A stretch of DNA of 64,000 nucleotides from Scalindua sp964344685 (GCA_964344685.1 CAYFOK010000004.1:173514-237513); one strand, 5' to 3'; shown: positions 17,239 to 26,696, counted from the first letter of the stretch. Notes: a model not told the origin generated them from the letters alone. Numbers and translations: made by a program.

Positions 17239-17727
17239 ACCATTTTCCTCACTATCTAAAAGTTATATAACCCTGCTGTCATGTTTATTACTGAAATTGA
17301 CAGTGATGTTATAATACTCTTTGTTTAGAATATCGCACATTACATGCCATGAATCTTCCATATCAATACCTTCTTTTTAAACTTGACATAAGCGGTAATA
17401 TAAAAGGATGTTACGACGAACGACTCTCGGCATGCCATGGGAATAGTTACAGGAGAGAAGCGTGATTATGGGTCATATGCACCTATTATGACCCAATCAA
17501 TATGAAAAAAAGACCTGAATTTCCTGATGCTGAAAGAGGGATGAGTTCACCGCAAAGAGCGCTAAAAAACAAAATTTAGGTTAAATCCAAATGACAAAGC
17601 TCAAAATCCCAATGAAATCCAAAATCAAAAGTACAAAGAATGACTAATGGCCATTGATCACCATAACTTTAGTCACTTTGATCTTTAGCTCAATTTAGTC
17701 ACTTATTTAAGCTTCTTGCTTCTCGTC
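17239..17727. other. gene-free spacer with inverted repeat and dispersed phrases
   Basis: No gene seen. An inverted repeat GGGTCATA...TATGACCC (17470-17494, nine-base loop) could be an operator or hairpin in the leader of the PilZ gene. From 17551 on are dispersed phrases of the 'accgcaaagagcgc' and 'aaatccaaatgacaaagctc' kinds, also seen near 752 and 9203. Confidence 0.6.
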
Positions 17728-18822
17728 TCACCTGAGTTTCAAAGTAACATCATTATCACCCGCACCGCCATGACAATACGCCAGTATATCTCCGGCACTA
17801 CCGCCTGCGTACTCTTCCGCATTCCTGCTCATTAACAGTTTGTGCTGTCCCAGTTCTATTATCCCCTGGGCTCTGACCTGATGGAACGCCAGCCTTGCTT
17901 CATTGTCATTAATTGTTATCGTTCTGAAGGCGTGCGGGTATTGAACGGCTGCGGGGGATGAGATATAGTGAAGCCCATTGACCGTCTGGACCTTTGAAAC
18001 ATGGTGATGGCCCATCAAACAGGCTTTAACCTGAGGAGAAGCATCAAGGATTGCATTAACTTCTTTATAATTCTTAATGAGATATTTCTTCTTCCATTTT
18101 GGTATATCCCTGTCTCCCCATGTAGGGAGGAGGAGGTGATGGCTGAGTGTAATAATCATATCATCCGGATGATTAGAAATCTCTTCCTCTATCCAGTTTA
18201 GTTCCTCCTCAGGAATCTCTCCGTTATCATGCCCTTCTATAGTAGTGTCCAGGCCCAATATCCTCAATCCAGGCACAGGTGACACACTCCATGAATAACG
18301 ACCTGTATCAAGCCCATGACCCCTCATTTTTTCAGCATACTGCCCTTTCGACAGTGCAACATCTGGAGGGATGGGAGACACCTCACGATTACCGAACTGT
18401 GCAAAATAGGGAACCTTAACACTTGACATAATATTCATGAACTCATCAAATCCCTCTGTTCCCGGGTCCGTGTTGTTTATATTATCACCGCCGAAGAGGA
18501 TGAAGTCTATGTCAGGCATCTCGTTAAGCTGAGCAATTATATCCCTGAAGATGTCAAAGCTTTCCTCGAACAGGGCAGTTCCATTCTTTCCGGTAAATGT
18601 AACATGTGTATCTGTTATGTGGGCAAGTTTGATGGCCTTCTTCCTTCCGGCCGCAGTTTCTTTAGCCTTCTTTGACGCTGTCGTACAGCCCATAAAGTTT
18701 CCAACCAGAACACCACCTATGAAGACGGCCTGTCCAACAGCAAGGCCACGTTTTACAAAATCTCTTCGACTTAGCCCTTCTTCTAAACATGATGTTGTTT
18801 TCTGCTCTGGCTTATCTTCCAT
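17728..18822 (-). CDS. Tat-exported calcineurin-like metallophosphoesterase
   Basis: 364 residues. A twin-arginine signal SRRDFVKRG (about 18-26) is followed by a hydrophobic stretch ending in FMGC, so it may also be lipidated. Metallophosphoesterase motifs appear in order: HITDTHV (about 68-74), FGGDNIN (about 110-116), FGNREV (GNxxH-like, with Glu instead of His), LSHHLLLP and GHHHVSK (about 270). The family hydrolyses phosphodiesters or phosphomonoesters with two metals. The folded metal centre explains Tat export. It is 68 bp downstream of a cytochrome-like lipoprotein gene on the same strand, so both may act on the periplasmic side. The GNRE variation could alter catalysis. Confidence 0.85.
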   Translation of the reverse strand: MEDKPEQKTTSCLEEGLSRRDFVKRGLAVGQAVFIGGVLVGNFMGCTTASKKAKETAAGRKKAIKLAHITDTHVTFTGKNGTALFEESFDIFRDIIAQLNEMPDIDFILFGGDNINNTDPGTEGFDEFMNIMSSVKVPYFAQFGNREVSPIPPDVALSKGQYAEKMRGHGLDTGRYSWSVSPVPGLRILGLDTTIEGHDNGEIPEEELNWIEEEISNHPDDMIITLSHHLLLPTWGDRDIPKWKKKYLIKNYKEVNAILDASPQVKACLMGHHHVSKVQTVNGLHYISSPAAVQYPHAFRTITINDNEARLAFHQVRAQGIIELGQHKLLMSRNAEEYAGGSAGDILAYCHGGAGDNDVTLKLR

Positions 18823-18890
18823 TTTATCTACCCTTCCCTTTATATGGTTATTTTAATACTTTCTTTATTGAGGATCTGGGCAACAGCAGC

Positions 18891-19298
18891 TTACTTTGCC
18901 TGGCTTAACTTTCCCAGATAATCCTTTATCTTATTTTCCTCTTCTACTGTTATAAACTTCCTGGACTCATTTGTATCGTGCATGTTATCGATTACACTTA
19001 TCCACTGTTCCGGAGTATAAGGGTATGTATTAGTATCCGGCAGGTCATGACAGAGAGAACATTTAATACGGTAAAGTTTCTGGCTTACCAGGTCCATATC
19101 CTCCTTTTGCAACTCCTCTTTGACCAGTTCTTCTTTGTGTAAACTCTCTGTAACCTCCTCCACCTTCTGCACATCCTTTTTGTATAACTCCTCTTTTCGC
19201 AAATCTTTTGTCACTGTCGTCGCACAACCGGAAATGATCTGCAGTACAAACAGGAGGGAAATTACCATAGTAGTGTAAATATTATAGTGTTTCTGCAT
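18891..19298 (-). CDS. small c-type cytochrome-like lipoprotein
   Basis: A 135-residue lipoprotein: signal with lipobox ISGC near residue 25. A strongly charged Lys/Glu/Val helix (about 33-65) follows, with short repeats such as LRKEELYKKD and LHKEELVKEEL. Then comes one heme-attachment motif CSLCH (about 80-84) in the context YRIKCSLCHDLPD, with TPEQWISVIDNMHD behind it, typical of small monoheme cytochromes. A distal methionine ligand could come from the DNMHD segment. It probably shuttles electrons or senses redox at the membrane. It may share a transcript with the rhomboid gene upstream and the phosphoesterase gene downstream. Confidence 0.8.
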   Translation of the reverse strand: MQKHYNIYTTMVISLLFVLQIISGCATTVTKDLRKEELYKKDVQKVEEVTESLHKEELVKEELQKEDMDLVSQKLYRIKCSLCHDLPDTNTYPYTPEQWISVIDNMHDTNESRKFITVEEENKIKDYLGKLSQAK

Positions 19299-19360
19299 TT
19301 TTAATTCACCTTTCTATCATCAATCTAATCTGTAAATGACTCCCAATTGGTTTATCCATT

Positions 19361-19909
19361 CTACTCCTTTATTTTCTCCAGACGAGCGGCGAGAAATCCG
19401 GCAAGCAGCCCAAAAAAGTGACCTTCCCACGAAATACGTGAAAATGTCGGCAACAAACCCCATATGATACCTCCGTAAAGAGAGACGGTAACAAAGGCTA
19501 TAATAAACGATTTCAAACTGCGATCATACCATGCACGTAAAACCAGATAACCGAAGTATCCAAAGATCAGACCGCTGGCACCTACATGATAAGATGAGCG
19601 ACCAAACAGCCATAGAGCTGTGCCGCTTACAAGAATGATTATGATGGATATTTCAAAAAAAATTTGTCTGCCTTGCAGTATAACAAATCCTCCGAGTACT
19701 GCTAAGGGTACCGTATTCATTATAGTATGGAGTAAGCTTGCGTGTAAAAAGGGGCTTAAAGGAATCCCTTTCAATCCTTTTAATGTTCGTGGAAGTATAC
19801 CCCAATCGGAAAGACGGTGGCCTGTTGAAAAGTTAATAAATTCAACCACCCAAATTAATACTACAAATCCGATGATCCAGTATAAATTCTTTTTTATCCG
19901 TAAGCTCAT
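19361..19909 (-). CDS. rhomboid family intramembrane serine protease
   Basis: A 182-residue polytopic membrane protein with about six helices. The catalytic serine lies in GASGLIFG (GxSG motif) and the histidine in the later helix (WEGHFFGLLAGF). The first loop keeps the conserved HASLLHTIMNT pattern (HxxxxHxxxN). All these match bacterial rhomboids, which cut single-pass membrane proteins within the bilayer. The substrate is unknown. The start overlaps no neighbour; the gene sits at the head of a minus-strand group with the cytochrome-like lipoprotein. Confidence 0.88.
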   Translation of the reverse strand: MSLRIKKNLYWIIGFVVLIWVVEFINFSTGHRLSDWGILPRTLKGLKGIPLSPFLHASLLHTIMNTVPLAVLGGFVILQGRQIFFEISIIIILVSGTALWLFGRSSYHVGASGLIFGYFGYLVLRAWYDRSLKSFIIAFVTVSLYGGIIWGLLPTFSRISWEGHFFGLLAGFLAARLEKIKE

Positions 19910-20023
19910 TTTAGTACATTGATGTAAACCGTATTTCGAAACACTAAAAACGTCTTTTTAAACTAACTGAAGTGTTTGAGGATTTTTCCTGGAAGGCAAA
20001 CATAGTTGCTTCAAGTCGTGATA

Positions 20024-20287
20024 TTAATGCTGTGCATTTTCTTTCTCTTCCGAAATCAGGTTTTTAATCTCTCCAGATTTGATTTTAGTAATAACCTGGC
20101 TCGTAGCATCAGGTTTCAAGACATAACCTATACCTAGGGCGCCAATAACGACTAATGCTATCCAGAATATCAATGATATACTCTGTCGAAGGATTTTATA
20201 AATTCCAAACAAGGCAATAAGACCACAAGGAATAAGAATTGCCCATGATTTAAAACCCAGGTTCGTTATATTTATTGTTTCATCCAT
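20024..20287 (-). CDS. small two-helix membrane protein
   Basis: 87 residues with two hydrophobic segments (about 14-31 and 37-58) separated by a basic turn, and a charged C-terminal tail (ITKIKSGEIKNLISEEKE). It follows the MidA-like methyltransferase gene on the same strand by about 110 bp. No family is recognised. The clean composition of a membrane hairpin with positive loop favours a real gene, but function cannot be proposed. Confidence 0.6.
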   Translation of the reverse strand: MDETINITNLGFKSWAILIPCGLIALFGIYKILRQSISLIFWIALVVIGALGIGYVLKPDATSQVITKIKSGEIKNLISEEKENAQH

Positions 20288-20398
20288 GGAAGAACAAGTT
20301 CTTGTATCACTTTATGTTTAGATATAATTTAGCGTCAATTAGTGTAAGTCTCACAATATGGCAAGTCAAGAATAAAGCAAACCGCGTAATTCTCAAAG

Positions 20399-21544
20399 TC
20401 AGCACTCTTCAATCTCCCTCTCTAGTCCGGGTTCTGACATACTCCGCAAACCAATTAATTCAGGATTGTCAATTCCCTTATTCTGTATTAATACCTTAAA
20501 CACATCCCCCATCCCACCAGGCAGGAAAAGGTTCTTTATTGTCAAAATTTTATTGAGATCACCTTGAGCATTATTCATCTTATTAAGAATACCAAGCGCT
20601 ATTAAGAAGTTTGATTGCCTGACAAATCCGGCTGTGCTTAATCCATACCTGGCCCCCTCTTCCATTATGCTGCTGAAATTTACATGGGATGTTATATCCT
20701 GGCTACCGACCCTCTCGTACGGATTCTCTCTTGTCGTATGATCGTAATAACAGATCAGCGTCCCTCTGTACCTCTCTTCTGAATATAGCTCTTCAGCCAG
20801 ATGGCCATAGTCTATGGTAATTACAAAACCTCTGTTTAAGTAACACGATATATTCTTCACCCAATCAGGCATCTTCAAATTCACCTCTGCCCTTTGCCCC
20901 TCTTTTAAGCCTATTTTCGAGTTATCAAAATATTCTCTCAATACCGGACTTGACAGATCATCTATCTCATCACAGAACTTATCGTCCTTAATCGTTACAT
21001 ATATTTCTTTCAGGCAATTATTCTCTACTATCACCTGATGAACCGGAAGCGAATCTACAAACTCATTTGATAAAAAGCACCCCTCAATCGGATCAAACGA
21101 AAAACCGTCTTCAGAAAATGATTCCCACGATACTTTTCCTTCCAGACCTTTTAAGGTATTAGATTGCCTCTGAATCAGGTCCCGGCTTATTTCTACTATC
21201 TTGTAATCAACCTTCTCAAAGAATTCCGGATATTCATTTTTTATGTGACTAAGTATATCATGACATAGCCATCCTTTACCCGCACCTATCTCTACTACTG
21301 TAAATCTGCCACTTCCCAGAAGCCGCCACATCTCTTCCAGCTGCCTGGCAATAAGTTCACCAAATACGGAATGAACATCTGAACTTGTGTAATAGTCACC
21401 CTTTTTACCTATCTTCTCCTTCCCGGAAGTGTAGTATCCATATTCAGGATGATAAAGGGCCAATTCCATAAAATCGGCAAAAGTTATCTTCCCTCTCCTG
21501 TTTATCAAATCGATAATTTCTTTCCTTAAACCACTGGATTCCAT
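20399..21544 (-). CDS. MidA/NDUFAF7-family SAM-dependent methyltransferase
   Basis: A 381-residue soluble protein of the COG1565 family. Hallmarks are the N-terminal FADFMELALYHPEYGYYTSG, the GDYYTSSDVHSVFGELIARQ block (about 49-68), the SAM-binding VVEIGAGKGWL (about 83-93), SNEFVDSLPVHQV (about 159-171) and ITIDYGHLAEELYS. In mitochondria NDUFAF7 dimethylates an arginine of a complex I subunit during assembly. Bacterial members are less well understood. No complex I operon is in the window, though a NuoG-like formate dehydrogenase is 2.5 kb away. Specific target unknown. Confidence 0.88.
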   Translation of the reverse strand: MESSGLRKEIIDLINRRGKITFADFMELALYHPEYGYYTSGKEKIGKKGDYYTSSDVHSVFGELIARQLEEMWRLLGSGRFTVVEIGAGKGWLCHDILSHIKNEYPEFFEKVDYKIVEISRDLIQRQSNTLKGLEGKVSWESFSEDGFSFDPIEGCFLSNEFVDSLPVHQVIVENNCLKEIYVTIKDDKFCDEIDDLSSPVLREYFDNSKIGLKEGQRAEVNLKMPDWVKNISCYLNRGFVITIDYGHLAEELYSEERYRGTLICYYDHTTRENPYERVGSQDITSHVNFSSIMEEGARYGLSTAGFVRQSNFLIALGILNKMNNAQGDLNKILTIKNLFLPGGMGDVFKVLIQNKGIDNPELIGLRSMSEPGLEREIEEC

Positions 21545-21729
21545 GAGGAAATGGTATCAGAAACCTTATATAATTTCTAAAATATAATTTATGTATTTAC
21601 AGCATTTCATTACCAGCAAAGTTAACAACTTGCCTTATTAAGCCTGGAAACTAAATCAGCATGATAATTGTTATAATTAAAAGAGAGAGAAGAAATTAAT
21701 AACTAAATAAGTAATTAAAGAAGGAGGGT

Positions 21730-22164
21730 ATGAAAATGAAGTTTACTTCAAAACTTACAATGTTAGCCTTCTTTTTAGGAGCACTTTTATTTAGCTTAAA
21801 TACTTTTGCTGGAAAGTCAGTTGACTGGCCCGGTTTTGCTGCAGGATCTTCGAGCCTTGCCGTAATGGAAGGCTCAATAAAAAGCATCGATCTGGAAAAG
21901 AGACATATTATATTTGAGAAGTGCGATCTTTTTGGCTGCGAACCATTGATTCTTTCTAAAGACGCTGAATTCTATATTGGAGATGAAATGACAAATATAA
22001 CTTCAATAAGAGGAGGTACTGAATTTCCTGTAAAAGACAGATTGAATATCGAAGACTTAAAGGCCGGCGATTATATAAAATGCAACTACTCAAAGAAGGA
22101 TGGAAAGTATGAAGCGGTAAGAATTATCTCTATTTCTCCATTCATCAATATTTCTGGTGGATAA
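21730..22164 (+). CDS. exported protein of unknown function
   Basis: 144 residues with a clear Sec signal peptide (1-27, NTFA/G). The mature part is a small beta-rich domain (EGSIKSIDLEKRHIIFEK, then LKAGDYIKCNYSKKDGKYEA) resembling the DUF5666-like or OB-like modules of exported bacterial proteins; there are two cysteines in CDLFGC. An excellent ribosome binding site (AAGGAGG) precedes the start, and a good terminator follows, so it is a free-standing, probably well expressed gene. Function is not recognisable. Confidence 0.75.
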   Translation: MKMKFTSKLTMLAFFLGALLFSLNTFAGKSVDWPGFAAGSSSLAVMEGSIKSIDLEKRHIIFEKCDLFGCEPLILSKDAEFYIGDEMTNITSIRGGTEFPVKDRLNIEDLKAGDYIKCNYSKKDGKYEAVRIISISPFINISGG

Positions 22165-22228
22165 ATCTCAGTGTAATAATTACCTTATACTGTCAGAGTT
22201 GAGAAAGCCGATTTTAATTATTAAAGTA

Positions 22229-22256
22229 AGCTCACATTTTGTGGGCTTTTTTATTT
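22229..22256 (+). terminator. intrinsic terminator after the exported protein gene
   Basis: Stem agctcaca / tgtgggct around a TTT loop, followed by a T-rich run. It lies 65 bp past the stop codon at 22164. Confidence 0.75.
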
Positions 22257-22461
22257 AATATAGGAAAAATCAAAGAAACAAATAAGTGAGATTAAAAACT
22301 CGTGATCACCCTTTAAAAGTTTTCTGAAAAAGAATTTTTGTTAAGTACAAATATTAGCCAAATACGGACTAATGTTAATATCTGTACCTTTACTGACAAA
22401 TTTAGTAATATAATCTATTCTATATTAGGATCTGTATAATTTAAAAGAAATAAAGTTCACT

Positions 22462-23214
22462 ATGAAACTTACCATTCTTGGATCAGGAACGGGTATTATT
22501 ACAGCAAGGAGAGGATCATCCGGATACCTTATAAACATTGCTGACAAGATTCTGCTGCTTGACAGTGGATCCGGGACATTGAGAAAAATTGCAGAGGCAT
22601 CATCCCGCTTTCAAGACATCAACTATGCAATATACACACATTTTCATCCGGACCATGTTGTTGACCTGGTTTCACTCCTGTTTGCACGAAGGATACCCAG
22701 TAACTATACAAGTAAGGATATTACCATAGTTGGCCCTGCAGGAATGAAGGAATTCCACCGTAATCTTACGGAAACCTTCAATAATTTTATTGAACCCAGG
22801 GGATATGAATTGACTGTAAACGAGTTACCAGGCGGTTATCTTGACTTTGAAGATTTCAGGCTGACATCAAGCCTTATCAATCATCACGAAGGCAGTCTCG
22901 CATATCGTGTTGAATCTAAAGATGGAAAAAGCCTTGTATATTCCGGAGATACGGATTACTGTCAAAGCATTGTTGAGCTGGCACGGGACGTTGACGTGCT
23001 GTTGCTGGAATGTTCTTACCCTAAACAAATTAAGATGGATGGCCACCTTAATTCAACACTTGCAGGACGGATAGCAAGAGAGTCAAACTGTAAGAAACTC
23101 GTACTGACACACTTCTACCCAATCTGTGATGATTACGATATATTGGGAGAATGCAGAGAGGAATTCAGCGGAGAGATAGTGCTGGCTGAAGACTTAATGA
23201 CCGTTGAGGTTTAG
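22462..23214 (+). CDS. metallo-beta-lactamase-fold hydrolase (RNase Z-like)
   Basis: 250 residues. The zinc motif HFHPDH (His60, His62, Asp64, His65) follows a strand reading YAIYT. Further ligands appear at NHHEGS (His near 146), YSGDTDYC (Asp near 169) and THFYP (His near 212). Overall length and motif spacing match the ElaC/RNase Z-like clade, but the tRNA-exosite arm typical of RNase Z is not obvious, so it is safer to call it an MBL-fold hydrolase. It stands alone between two terminators. Confidence 0.85.
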   Translation: MKLTILGSGTGIITARRGSSGYLINIADKILLLDSGSGTLRKIAEASSRFQDINYAIYTHFHPDHVVDLVSLLFARRIPSNYTSKDITIVGPAGMKEFHRNLTETFNNFIEPRGYELTVNELPGGYLDFEDFRLTSSLINHHEGSLAYRVESKDGKSLVYSGDTDYCQSIVELARDVDVLLLECSYPKQIKMDGHLNSTLAGRIARESNCKKLVLTHFYPICDDYDILGECREEFSGEIVLAEDLMTVEV

Positions 23215-23244
23215 GAACCACCTCAAAAGTTTTATCAAATAAAG

Positions 23245-23286
23245 AAGGCGTTCCTGCATCTTAAATAACACAAGAACGCCTTTTTT
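23245..23286. terminator. intrinsic terminator between convergent genes
   Basis: A nine-base perfect stem aaggcgttc / gaacgcctt with a 20-base loop, followed by TTTTTT on the plus strand. Placed between the MBL hydrolase and the convergent Cys-rich gene, it can serve the plus-strand gene and perhaps both. Confidence 0.8.
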
Positions 23287-23317
23287 GAAATACTTTATAA
23301 TACTGCAATACTACTAA

Positions 23318-23683
23318 CTAGTATGCTGTATTTCGTTGCTTTCTCACTGGAACCTCCCTGCGTTTTTTCTTCTTTGAATATTTATCAGGGTTTTTATTAT
23401 ATGCATTTAAACAGCCCTCACAGCACAGGTGAATTGTTTCTCCTGCGTGTTTGGTATCTACCTCCTGCCCCTTACTGTCTGCCGCCTCTCCACAAACTGG
23501 GCATGTTTTATCAGAGCTTTCATCACTGGAAACTTTTTTAACACAGCCATCGGCGCATTCTTTTTTACATTCATGAGTGTCTTTCTTAGCATTACAGCAA
23601 CTGTCAGCAAATATCGCAGTATTTGCTGTTGCCAGCACAAACATAAAAACGACAGCACCTATAAAAAATCCAATACGTTTCAT
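23318..23683 (-). CDS. exported Cys-rich YHS/TRASH-like metal-binding protein
   Basis: 121 residues: signal peptide (1-26), then a Cys-rich segment (DSCCNAKKDTHECKKECADG) and a YHS/TRASH-like treble-clef motif. The latter begins CPVCGEAADSKG and continues to LCCEGCLNAYNKNPDKY. This family binds copper or other soft metals, often as a periplasmic chaperone or sensor part. The tail is very basic. The heavy cysteine content outside the cytoplasm fits an anaerobic lifestyle. It stands alone; no copper exporter is nearby. Confidence 0.8.
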   Translation of the reverse strand: MKRIGFFIGAVVFMFVLATANTAIFADSCCNAKKDTHECKKECADGCVKKVSSDESSDKTCPVCGEAADSKGQEVDTKHAGETIHLCCEGCLNAYNKNPDKYSKKKKRREVPVRKQRNTAY

Positions 23684-23890
23684 AAGTTGTCTCCTTATTA
23701 ATAAATATAAAATTCTAGCTTAAAATAAAATTTAAATTGTTATAAACACACAACATACCAAACATAAAATATGACCGATTAGTTCCTTAATTTCAAGTAA
23801 ATAAATCTGCCGAGATCCATAATATCTCTAAAGATCAAAGCAATACCTTAACTATTATTGTGACAAATTTACACCTCTTAAAGGTTTTGT

Positions 23891-23918
23891 TTGCATTCTT
23901 TATCTGTTTATGTAAAAT
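23891..23918 (+). promoter_or_regulatory. candidate sigma-70 promoter for the formate dehydrogenase gene
   Basis: TTGCAT (23891-23896) and TAAAAT (23913-23918) are 16 bases apart, about 70 bp before the ATG. The rest of the 304-bp spacer 23684-23987 is AT-rich and shows nothing else. No Shine-Dalgarno sequence precedes the start codon. Confidence 0.35.
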
Positions 23919-23987
23919 TAACTCTCTTTTTAGCATATTTTAAACTTAAAACGTATAATAAAAAACATAATACATATTAATATAAAC

Positions 23988-26696
23988 ATGGAAAAAGTAA
24001 AATTAACCATTAATGATAAAACTTATGAAGCGGAGCAAGGTAAGACCGTACTTGAAGTAGCAAGAGCAAACGATATCTGGATTCCGACCCTTTGCCATGA
24101 TAATCGCCTTGAACCATATGGTGGATGCAGAATATGCCTGGTTGAAATAGAAGGGGCAAGGTCGCTAATGCCATCATGTATATCAAAAGTTAATGAAGGC
24201 ATGGTTGTAAGGACAGAAACTGAGAATATTCGCAAGACGAGAAAAGGAGTCCTGGAATACATCTTGTCAGATCATCCTCTTGACTGTATGACCTGCGAGG
24301 CCACAGGCTGCTGCGAACTTCAGGATGTTGCATATGCTACCGGCATCAAGGGAGACAGGTACAGGAGTGAGGAAAAAAGAGGCGGAGTTATTCCTGACAA
24401 GAATGAGCTGATTTACAGGGAAACGCCTAAATGTATTAGATGTGGCCGTTGCGTAAGGATATGTGATGAAGTAACACAGGAACATGCAATAGCATTTGGA
24501 GGAAGAGGGTTTCAAATGTGGGTTGCCACACCTTTTGGCGAAACATTACTGGACGGCCCATGTGTGTTGTGTGGCCAATGTGTGTCCACGTGCCCTGTAG
24601 GAGCAATACGTGAAAAACAGCCAACCGGCAAAGGACGTTCTTACCAGACCAGTAAGGTTAGATCAACATGCGGCTACTGCAGTATCGGCTGCCAGATTGA
24701 TATCCATTCCAATCATCAGGAAATAAATAAAATCACCTCAGAAGTAGGATCTAAACCAAACGACGGAAACCTGTGTATGAAGGGCAGATTTGCATACGAT
24801 TTCATAAACCATCCGGATAGACTTGATTCTCCCATGGTGAGAAGGAATGGAAATCTTGAGAAAGCAAGCTGGGAAGATGCATATAATGTGATTTCAGAAA
24901 AGCTTAAAGGCATAAAGTCAAATCACGGAGCAGACTCAATCTCATTTATAAGTTCAGGGCGGTGTACAAATGAAGAAAATTATCTAATGCAGAAATTCGC
25001 CAGAACCGTAATTGGGACAAATAATATTGACCAATCGGAAACAGAATGTCATGCACCAACTTCACATGCGCTGAGAGACACCCTTGGTTTGGGTACCACA
25101 ACAAATTCAATTGAAGAAATTTCAAAGGCTGATGTTATATTTGTAATTGGTGCAAATGTTACAGAATCGCATCCTATATTAGGGCTTGAGATAAAAAAGG
25201 CACTCCGTAAAGGCAAAACTTTAATAGTTGCAGATACACGTATGGTGTGGCTGGCGAAGAAAGCCCGGACATTCTTAAACCTTCAACCCGGAACTGACGC
25301 TTCTCTTATTAACGCCATTATTAGCGTAATCATCAAGGAGAAACTCCATGATGAAAAGTTTATAGAAAAAAGAACTGAAAAGTTTAAAACACTGAATAAC
25401 GCCATTGCAAAAACAGATATTAATAAGGTCGTACAACTAACCGGTGTCTCGCAGGATGCAATTGAAGAAGCTGCCGAAACCTACGCTAATGCTGATAACG
25501 CCATAATAATTTATGGGAATGGTATTACACAACATAGATCAGGAGAAGATAACGTAAAAAGCCTAGTAAATCTTGCTTTACTTACAGGTAACATAGGTAA
25601 AGAATATTCCGGAATATTTCCGCTTATGGGCCAGAACAACGGACAGGGAGCTTTCAACATGGGAGCTATACCAGATTTCTATACAGATTTCCAGCCTGTT
25701 TCAGATATCAGTGTGCGCAAAAAATTCGAAAAGATTTATAAGAAAAAATTACCTAAAAACAAAGGTATGCAAATCAGACAGATATTTGACGGTGCATACA
25801 AAGGCAAGGTCAAGGCGATGTATGTTATGGGTACTGATCCGTTGATGAGTGAGCCCGATACGACAAGAACAAAGAAGGCATTAAGTAAACTGGATTTTCT
25901 GATAGTACAGGATATATTCATGTCCAATACGGCTCAATATGCTGACGTAATACTGCCGGCAGCCTGCTTTGCCGAAAAGGATGGTACTTTTACCAATATA
26001 GAAAGACGCGTTCAGAGAATAAGAAAAACTGTTGAACCACCGGGTAAGGCTAAAGCAGACTGGAATATAATATCTGAGCTCTCCACCTGCATGGGACGTC
26101 CAATGAATTATAGTTCACCGGAAGCCATCTGGGAAGAGATCAGGAAGGTCTCACCCAATTTTGCCGGAATCAATTATCAAAGACTAGATAACGGTGGAAT
26201 ACAGTGGCCGTGTCCAAAAACTGATCACCCAGGTACAAAATTTCTATACGAAAAGAAATTCCCTAATGGAAAGGCGATGTTCTCCTTAACAGAAAGCAAA
26301 CCATCTCTTGAGAAACCTGACAAGAGTTATCCGTTTATTCTCAGCACAGGTCGTACTCTTTACCATTTTAATAGTGGTACCATGACTCACAGGGCAAAGG
26401 GAAGTATGCAGAAGCAGCCTTATCCATTCATAGAAATATCACAAGACGATGCTGATGATGCAGGAATTAAAGACGGAGAAATGGTCAGGGTAACCACAAA
26501 ACGTGGCCAGATATCTCTCACGGCCAATATTACTAACAGGGTAATGCCAAAACAGGTCTGGATCCCAATCCACTTTATAAGTGCTCCGGCAAACTTGCTT
26601 ACAAAAGATCCTTGCAGCTCCTCACGTTCAAACGGCAACTCAAACTTAATGCCAGAATACAAAATCTGCGCTGCTAAAGTTGAAAAAATCCAATAG
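23988..26696 (+). CDS. fdhA: formate dehydrogenase alpha subunit, NuoG-like N terminus, cysteine active site
   Basis: 902 residues. Domains in order: a 2Fe-2S ferredoxin fold (Cys36, 47, 50, 64); the NuoG-type His/Cys cluster segment DHPLDCMTCEATGC (about 95-108); two 4Fe-4S ferredoxin motifs (CIRCGRCVRIC, 149-159; CVLCGQCVSTC, 192-202); the 4Fe-4S cluster next to the cofactor (CGYCSIGC plus Cys263); and the molybdopterin domain and dinucleotide-binding C-terminal domain (about 280-902). The catalytic residue is Cys354 in ECHAPT (TGT codon), where selenoenzymes have Sec. This fits the FdhA subunit of NAD- or hydrogenase-linked formate dehydrogenases, oxidising formate to CO2 with Mo or W bis-MGD. 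No beta or gamma (NuoE/NuoF-like) gene is adjacent. Anammox bacteria can oxidise formate, consistent with the guessed host. Confidence 0.9.
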   Translation: MEKVKLTINDKTYEAEQGKTVLEVARANDIWIPTLCHDNRLEPYGGCRICLVEIEGARSLMPSCISKVNEGMVVRTETENIRKTRKGVLEYILSDHPLDCMTCEATGCCELQDVAYATGIKGDRYRSEEKRGGVIPDKNELIYRETPKCIRCGRCVRICDEVTQEHAIAFGGRGFQMWVATPFGETLLDGPCVLCGQCVSTCPVGAIREKQPTGKGRSYQTSKVRSTCGYCSIGCQIDIHSNHQEINKITSEVGSKPNDGNLCMKGRFAYDFINHPDRLDSPMVRRNGNLEKASWEDAYNVISEKLKGIKSNHGADSISFISSGRCTNEENYLMQKFARTVIGTNNIDQSETECHAPTSHALRDTLGLGTTTNSIEEISKADVIFVIGANVTESHPILGLEIKKALRKGKTLIVADTRMVWLAKKARTFLNLQPGTDASLINAIISVIIKEKLHDEKFIEKRTEKFKTLNNAIAKTDINKVVQLTGVSQDAIEEAAETYANADNAIIIYGNGITQHRSGEDNVKSLVNLALLTGNIGKEYSGIFPLMGQNNGQGAFNMGAIPDFYTDFQPVSDISVRKKFEKIYKKKLPKNKGMQIRQIFDGAYKGKVKAMYVMGTDPLMSEPDTTRTKKALSKLDFLIVQDIFMSNTAQYADVILPAACFAEKDGTFTNIERRVQRIRKTVEPPGKAKADWNIISELSTCMGRPMNYSSPEAIWEEIRKVSPNFAGINYQRLDNGGIQWPCPKTDHPGTKFLYEKKFPNGKAMFSLTESKPSLEKPDKSYPFILSTGRTLYHFNSGTMTHRAKGSMQKQPYPFIEISQDDADDAGIKDGEMVRVTTKRGQISLTANITNRVMPKQVWIPIHFISAPANLLTKDPCSSSRSNGNSNLMPEYKICAAKVEKIQ

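Noticed and set aside
17470..17494. GGGTCATA inverted repeat as a terminator
   Set aside because: It lacks a T-tract on either side; kept only as a possible operator or leader hairpin.
24000..25100. Selenocysteine codon in the formate dehydrogenase
   Set aside because: The catalytic position is an ordinary TGT cysteine codon and the frame has no internal TGA.
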